Assembly: GCF_029360665.1 (NCBI RefSeq)
Contig: NZ_JARDUB010000004.1
Location: 1 to 64,000, forward strand
DNA length: 64,000 bases
DNA from: Eudoraea chungangensis
Lineage (GTDB): Bacteria; Bacteroidota; Bacteroidia; Flavobacteriales; Flavobacteriaceae
Reading direction: 5' to 3'
The notes beneath the pieces are model-generated. The model saw nothing but the letters and a program-made list of their open reading frames with translations, was not told the origin of the DNA and did not search any database. Shown one piece after another: positions 36,184 through 44,760 of this stretch (the first letter of the stretch is position 1; each line of letters starts with the position of its first letter). Position numbers and translations under genes: made by a program.

Positions 36184-37224
36184 ATGATAACTTTGATCGA
36201 AAATAAACAGGACTGGTGCTCTGTAATTGAATCTATAAAAGATGCTGATTTTTATCACACTTATGACTATCACCATATAGCAAAAAATGATAATGAGAAA
36301 CCCTACCTGATAAAGTTTGAAGAAAACGGCCATATTATCGCATTACCCTTATTAGTTCGAAATATTCCAGGCACGCCTTACAAAGATGCTACCTCTGTTT
36401 ACGGTTACCCAGGTCCTATAACAAATGGCCTCTCCTCCACTTTCGACAATCGAGAATTTGAAATACAACTAAAAGGACTTTTCCAACTGAATAAAATTGT
36501 ATCCGTTTTTTCTAGATTAAACGCCTTTGTACCCTATCAGGAGCTGGTACTAAACAATTTAGGCGATATCAGAGTTCACGGCAAAATAGTAAATATTGAT
36601 CTTACCAGTGATATTGATTATCAGAAAAGTCATTACCAAAAACGCCTAAGAACTTATATAAATAAGTACAGAAGAGAATGTAGTATTCGCAAGGCAACAA
36701 GTCAACAAGATGTTAAGCTCTTCATAGAAATGTACTATGAAAATATGTGTAGGGTAAATGCAAATAAAAATTATTATTTCCCGGAGGAATATTTCTTTTC
36801 CCTAATTGGGAGCAATTCTTTTAAAACGGATATATTACTCGCAACCGATACTAAATCAGGGGAAGTTATGGGAGGTGCTATGTTCATTAAAAAGAATAGA
36901 ATTGTCCAATACCATCTTGCCGGCACAAAGAACAAATACCAATCTTCAAATCCATTAAAACTACTTCTAGATGAAATGCGTATAATAGGCAGCAAGGAAG
37001 GTTACAGCCATTACAATCTTGGTGGCGGTGTAGGTAATAAAGAAGACAATCTGTTCCAATTTAAGTCCAGCTTCTCCCACGAGTTCCGACCATTTAAGCT
37101 CTGGCGTTATATTACAAATCAAAAAGTTTACGACGAACTTGTACAATTAAAAAAACAAGGAATGTGTCAAAATTTTGTAAAAGATTGTGGAGATTATTTT
37201 CCCTGCTATCGATGTGAAAAATAG
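36184..37224 (+). CDS. FemAB-like / GNAT acyltransferase 1
   Basis: A 346-residue protein with the duplicated GNAT fold of FemAB-like enzymes. Segments include DADFYHTYDYHHIA near the N-terminus, HYQKRLRTYINKYRRECSIRKA, VMGGAMFIKKNRIVQYHLAGT, and NPLKLLLDEMRIIGSKEGYSHYNLGGGVG. The C-terminus ends in a Cys-containing FPCYRCEK. FemAB relatives transfer amino acids from aminoacyl-tRNA to amino groups; others are plain acyltransferases. It lies 47 bases after the HAD gene, so an aminoacyl or acyl decoration of the polymer is the working idea. Confidence 0.78.
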   Translation: MITLIENKQDWCSVIESIKDADFYHTYDYHHIAKNDNEKPYLIKFEENGHIIALPLLVRNIPGTPYKDATSVYGYPGPITNGLSSTFDNREFEIQLKGLFQLNKIVSVFSRLNAFVPYQELVLNNLGDIRVHGKIVNIDLTSDIDYQKSHYQKRLRTYINKYRRECSIRKATSQQDVKLFIEMYYENMCRVNANKNYYFPEEYFFSLIGSNSFKTDILLATDTKSGEVMGGAMFIKKNRIVQYHLAGTKNKYQSSNPLKLLLDEMRIIGSKEGYSHYNLGGGVGNKEDNLFQFKSSFSHEFRPFKLWRYITNQKVYDELVQLKKQGMCQNFVKDCGDYFPCYRCEK

Positions 37225-37243
37225 AAGTATTGGATAATATTAC

Positions 37244-38491
37244 ATGAAAACTAACCCTTTTATTTCTTCCATTTTCGTTGAAAAATGGATTAAGCATTTT
37301 ATACCTGAAGATTTGGTCTATCAATTTAGGGGCGTAGAACATGTTTCATTTTACAAAAAAAAACTACTCCCACTCTATGTAAATTTGGGGAGGAATCTAA
37401 CAAAAGGGCTTTCCTATAATCTTACGCTTGATACGGCAGATATGCTAAAGGGGAAAGTATTCTTAATCTATGACATTCCTACTTATTTTAATACCAACAC
37501 TTTACAGCTTCCTGAAAGTATAGGACTCCATAAAGTAGAGCAATATCCGGGATTCCTCATTGATTTGGAGAAATTTGAAGATATAACTTCCTATTTACAA
37601 GCTACATTCAGTAAAAGTAGTCGGTATAAACTAAAAAAGTATTGGAAGCGATTTGAAACTTGTTTCGAAGTTAAATATACTATGTATTGGGGCGAGATGA
37701 ATCCCGAGCAATTCAACTATATATTCGATTGTTTTTATGAATTATTACAGAAGCGTTTTAAGGAAAAGGCAGAGTATAATAATAACCTGGATTTAAAAGA
37801 ATGGAACTTTTATAAAGAAGTAGCTTATCCCTTGATTTTAGAAGAAAAAGCTAGTCTTTTCGTAATTTATAATGCAACCAAACCAATAGCCATCACTCTA
37901 AACTTCCTTGACAAAGAAATACTAATCGATGCTATAACCGTCTTTGATACCGATTATGCAAAGTTTCATCTGGGGTCTATTAATATTATAAAACAAATTG
38001 AATGGTGTTTAGAACGGAATTTTAAAACTTTCGACTTTTCAAAAGGTTTCTTTGATTATAAAGAAAGATGGTCAACACTAAGATATAGTTTCAACTACCA
38101 TATTCTTTATGATACTACTTCTCTTGTCTCAAAAGGAATCGCCAACTCCTTGAGTCAGTATTATAAATTAAAAAAAGAGCTGAGAGATAGAGGCCTGAAT
38201 CGTCTTTTTCACAGCCTCCGTTTTAAAAATGGCCAGAAGAAATCTGTTAGATCAAAAATGTTATTCGATTATGTACAGTATAATAAGACCATTGACCTAG
38301 CTCAATTAATAAGAATCGGAAATCCAATTACTTCCACTACTCTGCCTGTGAGTCTTTTATTTGATTTTCTTTATCTAAATCAGATAAAGTATGAGGAATT
38401 GGAGGTATTTGAAGTGGTGAGTAAGAAAAACCAATTTTTATTTCAAGTGGGAGATAAAAAAGTATTAGCAACCATTAATAATGTCGCATAG
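37244..38491 (+). CDS. GNAT-like acyltransferase 2 (tandem paralog)
   Basis: A 415-residue protein of the Acetyltransf_6/FemAB-like type. The core has YLQATFSKSSRYKLKKYWKRFE, then FYELLQKRFKEKAEYNNN, EEKASLFVIYNATKPIAITL and DYAKFHLGSINIIKQIEWCLERNFKTFDFSKGFFDYKERW. It shares this layout with the next gene. The C-terminal 130 residues are less conserved and of unknown role. No signal or membrane segment. It begins 19 bases after the FemAB-like gene and overlaps the next gene by 11 bases. Confidence 0.75.
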   Translation: MKTNPFISSIFVEKWIKHFIPEDLVYQFRGVEHVSFYKKKLLPLYVNLGRNLTKGLSYNLTLDTADMLKGKVFLIYDIPTYFNTNTLQLPESIGLHKVEQYPGFLIDLEKFEDITSYLQATFSKSSRYKLKKYWKRFETCFEVKYTMYWGEMNPEQFNYIFDCFYELLQKRFKEKAEYNNNLDLKEWNFYKEVAYPLILEEKASLFVIYNATKPIAITLNFLDKEILIDAITVFDTDYAKFHLGSINIIKQIEWCLERNFKTFDFSKGFFDYKERWSTLRYSFNYHILYDTTSLVSKGIANSLSQYYKLKKELRDRGLNRLFHSLRFKNGQKKSVRSKMLFDYVQYNKTIDLAQLIRIGNPITSTTLPVSLLFDFLYLNQIKYEELEVFEVVSKKNQFLFQVGDKKVLATINNVA

Positions 38492-39671
38492 AAACGTAAA
38501 TATTACATTATTAACCGAAACTTACTACCCTCAAAGTAAGTCGTCTGAAATAATACAGGAATTTTATGACGAAGAAACAAACACATTATTATGGCAGTCG
38601 AAACCGTTAAATTCATTGAAGAAAGGCAATACAAAAAGTTTTTATCTCATTGAAAATGTGCCTTCCTGTTTAAATGTTAAATACTATATAAGACCAAATT
38701 ACAAGCTTTGGAAGTTCTATTCTGTAAAAGGGTTTGCTATGAAGTTAGAGGAAGTGAATTCTGTTGAAGCATACATGAAACAGTTTCTTCCCAAAAAAGT
38801 AAGAGCAAATATTAATAGATCCATGAGACGACTGGAGCACTCTTTCCCTATTCGTTACAAAAGGTATTATGGTGAAATAAGTAGGGAAAATTATAATTAC
38901 TTAATGACTGCTTTAAAAGAAATGATTGTTACCAGGTTTAAAGAGCGGGGAGAAAATAGCAATACACTTTCTAATTGGGATAGCATCTATGAAAACGGGC
39001 TTATATTAATTAAAGAGAAAAAGGCTTCCCTATATGTAATATATGACGATCAGAGCCCAATTTCTATATCTCTTAGTTATCATTATGGCAAGGTGTTTTT
39101 TTATTATATCACTTCGTATAATATTGATTATTCAAAATTTAGTCTGGGAAATACCATGATTGTTAAACAATTGGAATGGTGCTATGAGAACAAACTAAGT
39201 ATTCTCGATATGGGGTGGGGAGACCTTGACTATAAAAGACGCTGGTGTAATTTGAATTATAAAAACACTAACGATTTAGTACTACCAAAAAAAATTCAGT
39301 TAGCACATTTTCCAGTCTTTTATATTTTTCTAAAAAAGAGTATAATAGCTTACCTAGTAGATAAAAACATTCATACTAAATTCCGAAACTTAAAAAAATT
39401 ACTCATTGGAGCAAAAACCAAAAGTCCTGCTACAAATTTTAATACTTTATATATCGATAATAAAGAGAAAAACTTAAATCATAAACCAGTTTCTCTTAGC
39501 GATTATCCCTTCATAAAACCTTATGTCTATAGGTTTCTCTATAACGCTATGGAATCTATCTCGGACATAGCCATTCTAAAATCTAACAATAATGAAAACT
39601 GTTTTTATGTAATCGGTATCAATAAAGCCATGAAAATTTTTGAAGCAGCTGAAACGGATGAAAATTTTTAA
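38481..39671 (+). CDS. GNAT-like acyltransferase 3 (tandem paralog)
   Basis: A 396-residue paralog of the preceding protein. Matching segments include YMKQFLPKKVRANINRSMRRLE, KEMIVTRFKERGENSN, EKKASLYVIYDDQSPISISL and DYSKFSLGNTMIVKQLEWCYENKLSILDMGWGDLDYKRRW. The two probably arose by tandem duplication and then diverged considerably. The likely reaction is acyl transfer to an amino or hydroxyl group of the glycan; donor unknown. Starts inside the preceding gene. Confidence 0.75.
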   Translation: MSHRNVNITLLTETYYPQSKSSEIIQEFYDEETNTLLWQSKPLNSLKKGNTKSFYLIENVPSCLNVKYYIRPNYKLWKFYSVKGFAMKLEEVNSVEAYMKQFLPKKVRANINRSMRRLEHSFPIRYKRYYGEISRENYNYLMTALKEMIVTRFKERGENSNTLSNWDSIYENGLILIKEKKASLYVIYDDQSPISISLSYHYGKVFFYYITSYNIDYSKFSLGNTMIVKQLEWCYENKLSILDMGWGDLDYKRRWCNLNYKNTNDLVLPKKIQLAHFPVFYIFLKKSIIAYLVDKNIHTKFRNLKKLLIGAKTKSPATNFNTLYIDNKEKNLNHKPVSLSDYPFIKPYVYRFLYNAMESISDIAILKSNNNENCFYVIGINKAMKIFEAAETDENF

Positions 39672-39726
39672 TGGAATGAAGCGTTAGAATAACTAAGACA
39701 TTACTAAATACAAGACCTATAGCTTT

Positions 39727-41178
39727 ATGCTTTTTAATTCAGTAGAATTTCTTTTATTCTTGCCCACGGTATTCTTCTTATACTGGTTTGTATTTAAAAA
39801 AAATGCGACCACCCAAAACCTTATAATTATCCTTGCTAGTTACCTATTCTATGGATGGTGGGACTGGCGATTTCTGTTACTGATCATGGGCAGTACTCTG
39901 GTTGATTTTATTGTAGGTCAAAAGATATACACCGCCGAGACTAAAAAGCAAAGTAAACTTTGGCTTTGGGTAAGTGTTTTTTTTAATTTATCGCTTTTAG
40001 GAGTATTTAAGTATTATAACTTTTTCGTGGATAGTTTTGTCCAATTAGTAAGTAGTGCGGGATATGAAATTAAGAGTATATGGACCTTAAGTATTATACT
40101 TCCGGTAGGAATTTCATTCTATACTTTTCAGACAATGTCTTATTCCTTAGACATTTATTATAAGCGCGTTAAACCAACAAAAGACTTTACTTCTTTTGTA
40201 GCCTTCGTAGCCTTTTTTCCACAACTAGTAGCTGGTCCAATAGAGCGTGCATCTAATTTACTTTCCCAGATAAAAGAAAAAAGAATTTTTAGCTACCGGC
40301 AGGCTAGTGATGGCCTGAAACTAATATTATGGGGATTTTTCAAAAAATTAGTTATTGCCGATTCTTTAGCCCCGGTGGTAGACGATATTTTTGCAAATTA
40401 TGCTACCTATCCGGCATCAACCTTAATACTCGGAGTTTGTCTCTTCAGTTTTCAGGTATATGGCGATTTCAGTGGATATTCTGATATAGCCATTGGTACA
40501 GCCAAACTATTTGGAATAGAACTGATGTCTAATTTTAAATTCCCAAATTTCTCAAGAAATGTAGCAGAATACTGGCAAAGATGGCATATTTCCCTCTCTA
40601 CCTGGTTTAGACACTATCTCTATATACCTCTTGGCGGTTCCAGGGTAAGTAAACTTAAATCGGTCAGAAATATATGCATCATCTTTTTGGTCAGTGGTTT
40701 CTGGCATGGAGCAAACTGGACTTTTATTTTCTGGGGTGGACTACACGCCCTTTTCTTCATTCCGGTATTCCTGATGGGGAAAAACAGACTTTATAAGGAC
40801 AACGTTATAGGACAGTCGAGCGCATTACCTTCAATAAAAGAAGTAGGTATGGTTCTATGGACCTTTTGTCTAGTCACCTTTTCTCGAATCTTTTTTAGGT
40901 CCCCAAGTTTACAGGACGCGTTTAGTTATATAAGGCAAATAAGCGATAGGTTCTCCTATGAAAACTATGTTCATCCTATGGGCTATCGAATGATAGACTT
41001 TTATATTCTCCTCGTGGCATTCATTCTCTATGAGTATCGCATAAGAAAACATGAAAGATCACCTTTCAATTTTAAATCAAAATGGATCAGATTTCTAATT
41101 TATGTCGGTGTAGTTCTGGGAATTCTTCTTTTCTATGACGATGGAGTAAATAGATCCTTTATATATTTTCAATTCTAG
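39727..41178 (+). CDS. MBOAT-family O-acyltransferase
   Basis: A 483-residue polytopic membrane acyltransferase of the AlgI/PatA/DltB group. It begins MLFNSVEFLLFLPTVFFLYW, the standard family start. The key motifs are FFPQLVAGPIERASNLL, YWQRWHISLSTWFRHYLYIPLGG and VSGFWHGANWTFIFWGG; the His of the last motif is the presumed catalytic residue. It carries acyl groups across the inner membrane for transfer to the polysaccharide by a periplasmic partner, most likely the SGNH protein 5 bases downstream. Confidence 0.93.
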   Translation: MLFNSVEFLLFLPTVFFLYWFVFKKNATTQNLIIILASYLFYGWWDWRFLLLIMGSTLVDFIVGQKIYTAETKKQSKLWLWVSVFFNLSLLGVFKYYNFFVDSFVQLVSSAGYEIKSIWTLSIILPVGISFYTFQTMSYSLDIYYKRVKPTKDFTSFVAFVAFFPQLVAGPIERASNLLSQIKEKRIFSYRQASDGLKLILWGFFKKLVIADSLAPVVDDIFANYATYPASTLILGVCLFSFQVYGDFSGYSDIAIGTAKLFGIELMSNFKFPNFSRNVAEYWQRWHISLSTWFRHYLYIPLGGSRVSKLKSVRNICIIFLVSGFWHGANWTFIFWGGLHALFFIPVFLMGKNRLYKDNVIGQSSALPSIKEVGMVLWTFCLVTFSRIFFRSPSLQDAFSYIRQISDRFSYENYVHPMGYRMIDFYILLVAFILYEYRIRKHERSPFNFKSKWIRFLIYVGVVLGILLFYDDGVNRSFIYFQF

Positions 41179-41183
41179 GCATT

Positions 41184-42155
41184 ATGAAAAAGTTTATTCT
41201 CAAGACATTTTTATACATAATTGCCATACTGTTGGCCCTAGAGATTACAGTGCGAGTATTTCATCTGTATACAGAAGATCCTCCTAGATATATAGATGAA
41301 TATGGAGTTGAGAAAAGGGTACCAAGGAATAACGGAATTGCTGTTTATGGAAACCGCAACCAAGCCTATTCCGAATTTGATATTAATAATGCAGGATTTA
41401 ATTCCTTTAGAGACTTTTTGCCTTCCTATGAGAAGTTTGAGCTTGCAATTACAGGAGACTCTTTTATTGAGGGCTTTCACCAAAACTATCAAAATTCTAT
41501 AGGTAAAAAAATTGAAAACAATATTCCTAGTATTGAGGCTTATGAATATGGCTATGCGGGTTATGATTTGGCTAATCAGTTACATCTAATACATAGCTAC
41601 AAAAAAGACTTTGATAAGATTGATGAAATAATTGTTTACCTCAACTATGAAAATGATTTAAAGCGAGGAGTTTATACCCCAAATTATGAAAGAATAAAAA
41701 TGCTCAAATCTCCTCTTTTTAAAATGAGAGATCAGATAAAATTACTGGCATATGGTTCTAAAATTGGTGTCTTAGAACCTATAAAGAAATTCGTTAGCGG
41801 CAAGGCCTTTCAGGATAAAGAAGAGGGGTATAAAACGAATGAAATTGAAAATTCTGATTTGGCCAAAGAAAAGGACCAACTGTATCTGCAAAATTTCAAA
41901 AGTCTAATAAAACACTACGGTTTTGATAAAACAAAAACAGTACTGCTTTTGGATAGTAGAAAAACAAGTAAAGCCTTTCTTGACTATTGCGCTCGGGAGG
42001 GAATTGCATATCTAGACTTTTCAGAAAAATTTAAAAATTCCAAAAAGGCTACAACACTAATATATGATTGGCACTGGAACGATCATGGACGGTCGCTTAT
42101 TTCTGAAACTATATCAGAATATATACTAGCCAAATATCCTAGTATGAAGCAGTAG
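41184..42155 (+). CDS. SGNH-hydrolase-like acyltransferase partner
   Basis: A 323-residue protein with an N-terminal membrane anchor/signal (about 5-22) and an SGNH-type periplasmic domain. The Ser nucleophile is in AITGDSFIEGF (about residue 95) and the Asp/His pair is in DWHWNDHGRSLISE near the C-terminus (about 295-308). The position 5 bases after MBOAT and the motifs fit an O-acyltransferase receiving acyl groups from the MBOAT, as with AlgX/PatB. It is distinct from DltD in sequence; esterase activity is an alternative. Confidence 0.82.
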   Translation: MKKFILKTFLYIIAILLALEITVRVFHLYTEDPPRYIDEYGVEKRVPRNNGIAVYGNRNQAYSEFDINNAGFNSFRDFLPSYEKFELAITGDSFIEGFHQNYQNSIGKKIENNIPSIEAYEYGYAGYDLANQLHLIHSYKKDFDKIDEIIVYLNYENDLKRGVYTPNYERIKMLKSPLFKMRDQIKLLAYGSKIGVLEPIKKFVSGKAFQDKEEGYKTNEIENSDLAKEKDQLYLQNFKSLIKHYGFDKTKTVLLLDSRKTSKAFLDYCAREGIAYLDFSEKFKNSKKATTLIYDWHWNDHGRSLISETISEYILAKYPSMKQ

Positions 42156-42221
42156 TCATGGAGTTTTGAACACTTAAATTGAGTTTCCCTTTAACTATTT
42201 AAGAAAATCCTTATAAATAAA

Positions 42222-43217
42222 TTAGCTTTTTGGTTCAAGAGTCATGGCATCTAATGAAGTAGTCACATCGCTCATAGAGCAACTTTGAAAGCCATATTTA
42301 GTTTGCAATTCTTGGTAGTGCTTTAAGATTTTCTCTAAAATTAGAAAATTCTCGTCCTGATATGTTCCAAAATTATGGGGATGCCACCACAAATGGTATA
42401 ACAGACCATTCTTTGCCGCATGAGTCATACTCCTTTTTATACGTCTTAACTTAAGCCATTCAAGTATCGGCAATTTGGCTTTATAAGGTCTTAAGAACCT
42501 ACTAGATGGGATGTTGTAAGGTTTCTCTGATTTAAGATCTTCAAGTTTATAACAATGATGGCCACCAATATTTATATAACAATTTAGTGTCCTGAATACT
42601 CGTTTTTTCAATGATATACTCTCTTCACTTTCGCTTTTATGAAACCAGGAATTTTCATTACCACGATAAGAAGAGATATTATTACTATTTAGAATCTTCA
42701 AATACTCTTTATTAAATTGGTTTCTTGGAAAAACCAGAGAATCTAATTTAATATCATTAACTTCAGCTATAGACCTCGCTGCCTTCATATCAGCGTCGAA
42801 GTCGTTAGGTTTCTGACCCTTTTCTAAACAATAGTAATGTGAAAAAGTATGGGTGGCAATTTCCTGACCCTCGGATTTTTTTAATAATTCAATTAACCTT
42901 GGGGCATAATGGTATAAGTCTGCCTCTTCCGGAAGCTCATTTATGTCTTTTCCGTAAGGTGATAAATTAGCGTCTTGGTATTGCGGTTTAATGGGAGGCA
43001 CAAAGCGAAGAAGTTCATTTTTATTTTTGGCAAATAAAAATCCAACCGTAGCAAAAGTAGACCTTATTCCGTATTTCTCAAACAGATCTAACATTCGCGG
43101 AACAATATCGTGCACCTTGGCTAAGGAAGCACCATAACTCTCTATAGTCCTTTTATCTCGGACTCCCCAAAATAATTCAAAATCCAGGGAAATAACAAAT
43201 TTACCTTTACCAGTCAC
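42222..43217 (-). CDS. Polysaccharide deacetylase (CE4/NodB-like)
   Basis: A 331-residue NodB-fold protein starting at a GTG; no in-frame ATG precedes the domain. The first motif reads ISLDFELFWGVRD, with Asp and Glu where classic CE4 enzymes have Asp-Asp, and the second is ATHTFSHYYC (HTxxH metal site). DSLVFPRNQF and LLYHLWWHPHNFG give the later motifs. No signal peptide is visible, so it may act in the cytosol on a lipid- or nucleotide-linked sugar. Minus strand, with a -7 element 22 bases upstream. Confidence 0.82.
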   Translation of the reverse strand: MTGKGKFVISLDFELFWGVRDKRTIESYGASLAKVHDIVPRMLDLFEKYGIRSTFATVGFLFAKNKNELLRFVPPIKPQYQDANLSPYGKDINELPEEADLYHYAPRLIELLKKSEGQEIATHTFSHYYCLEKGQKPNDFDADMKAARSIAEVNDIKLDSLVFPRNQFNKEYLKILNSNNISSYRGNENSWFHKSESEESISLKKRVFRTLNCYINIGGHHCYKLEDLKSEKPYNIPSSRFLRPYKAKLPILEWLKLRRIKRSMTHAAKNGLLYHLWWHPHNFGTYQDENFLILEKILKHYQELQTKYGFQSCSMSDVTTSLDAMTLEPKS

Positions 43218-43238
43218 CTATATTTTTTTACGTTTAGA

Positions 43239-43246
43239 CAAAGTTA
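43239..43246 (-). promoter_or_regulatory. -7 element for the deacetylase
   Basis: TAACTTTG on the minus strand, a full match to TAnnTTTG, 22 bases before the GTG start at 43217; -33 not clear. Confidence 0.45.
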
Positions 43247-43327
43247 TGGTTTGAATGTTTATTTATGGATAATTTTACGATATATTGCCGTTTTTAAAGT
43301 TTAAGGAAATTGCTTTTCGAATAACCT

Positions 43328-44464
43328 ATGAGAGATCTCGGTACTTTACTTTTTGTTGTAAACGTAGACTGGTATTTAATTTCACATCGCATAAAAATTG
43401 TGGAAGAGGCTGTAAATGCCGGGTGGAATGTCTATGTTGCTTGTGAAGACACGGGCAGGTCTAATGAAATTGAAAATACAGGGGCAAGGTTTATCCATTG
43501 TCCTATTTCAAGGTCCGGCACAAATCCTTTAGAAGAACTTAGGCTTATAAGGAACTTATACAAGCTTTATAAAGAAATTAAACCAGATGTAGTACATCAT
43601 ATTTCATTAAAACCTGTTATTTATGGATCGTTCGTAGCAAAAAGACTTAAAATAAAAGGGGTCTTAAACGCTGTCAGCGGCCTGGGCTATGTGTTTACCG
43701 ATAAAAGAACTAGCTGGGTGCAAAAAGTAATGTTACGCTTAATGGAATATAGCTTTAACCGCAAAAATGTAGCATTCATATTTCAAAATCAGGACGATTA
43801 TAACGAATTAAAGGAATTAGGAGTACTAACACCGGATAATATTATAAACTTCATCAAAGGTTCCGGCGTTAATCTGAGTAAATATTCCTCTGGCGATTTT
43901 CCGTCGGATAAACGTATTAAAATCCTTCTCCCATCAAGAATGCTCTGGGACAAAGGTGTTGCAGAGTTACGCGAAGCAACGCAATTACTAAAAGATGACT
44001 ATGCCGATCGAATAACCTTTGTTTTAGCCGGCATGGTTGACGATGGCAATAAGGCCAGTGTACAAAAAGAATATTTGCATGAATGGGAAGAAGAAGACTA
44101 TGTTACTTGGATTGATCATCAAAAAGATATGGTCTCGGTCTTCCATAATTCCCATATCGTTGTTCTTCCTTCCTATAGGGAAGGTATGCCCAAATCCCTA
44201 ATTGAAGCCTGTGCTACCGGGAGACCCATAATTACGACTACTGCCGTGGGTTGCAAAGAATGTGTAGATGAAGGAGTGAACGGATTTCTTGTACCTGTAA
44301 AAAATGGTCCTAAACTGGCAGAGGCTATTTCAAAATTGGTGGATGATAAAGAACTAAGATTGAGGATGGGAATTGCTTCAAGAAAAAAGGCTGAAAAAGA
44401 GTTTGATCTTCAAGATGTTATACATAAACATCTAAAAATTTACACCAACTTATCCGATAATTAG
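43328..44464 (+). CDS. PglA-type GT4 glycosyltransferase
   Basis: A 378-residue GT4 protein. The N-terminal half has VNVDWYLISHRIKIVEEA, SRSGTNPLEELRLIRNL and LNAVSGLGYVFTDKR; the C-terminal half has LLPSRMLWDKGVAELREA and REGMPKSLIEACATGRPIITT. It parallels the enzyme at 32576 and belongs to the PglA subgroup. It lies close to the WecA/WbpL-like initiating enzyme, so it may add the second sugar to that primer. Confidence 0.87.
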   Translation: MRDLGTLLFVVNVDWYLISHRIKIVEEAVNAGWNVYVACEDTGRSNEIENTGARFIHCPISRSGTNPLEELRLIRNLYKLYKEIKPDVVHHISLKPVIYGSFVAKRLKIKGVLNAVSGLGYVFTDKRTSWVQKVMLRLMEYSFNRKNVAFIFQNQDDYNELKELGVLTPDNIINFIKGSGVNLSKYSSGDFPSDKRIKILLPSRMLWDKGVAELREATQLLKDDYADRITFVLAGMVDDGNKASVQKEYLHEWEEEDYVTWIDHQKDMVSVFHNSHIVVLPSYREGMPKSLIEACATGRPIITTTAVGCKECVDEGVNGFLVPVKNGPKLAEAISKLVDDKELRLRMGIASRKKAEKEFDLQDVIHKHLKIYTNLSDN

Positions 44465-44760
44465 TGATTTTCCAAAAAATCTAATTAAATTTATCGAAAT
44501 CAATTGCATTTAAACGCCTATTTTGGGGATTAGATACTTTTAAATTTATCTTTAAAACTTGAATTGGTTGAAAATTTCTAAAGAGAAACGCCCTTAAATC
44601 GACTTTTTATTAACCTCGGCTATTTTAAAATTAATTTCTATGGCAACAAGAATTCATTTTTTGATATCATCCCCATTAAAGGGTAGCTATAGATTATAAA
44701 TAAATTGTGTTGATCTATACATTAAAAGGATATAGCGAATATATCACGTAAATCTAAAAG

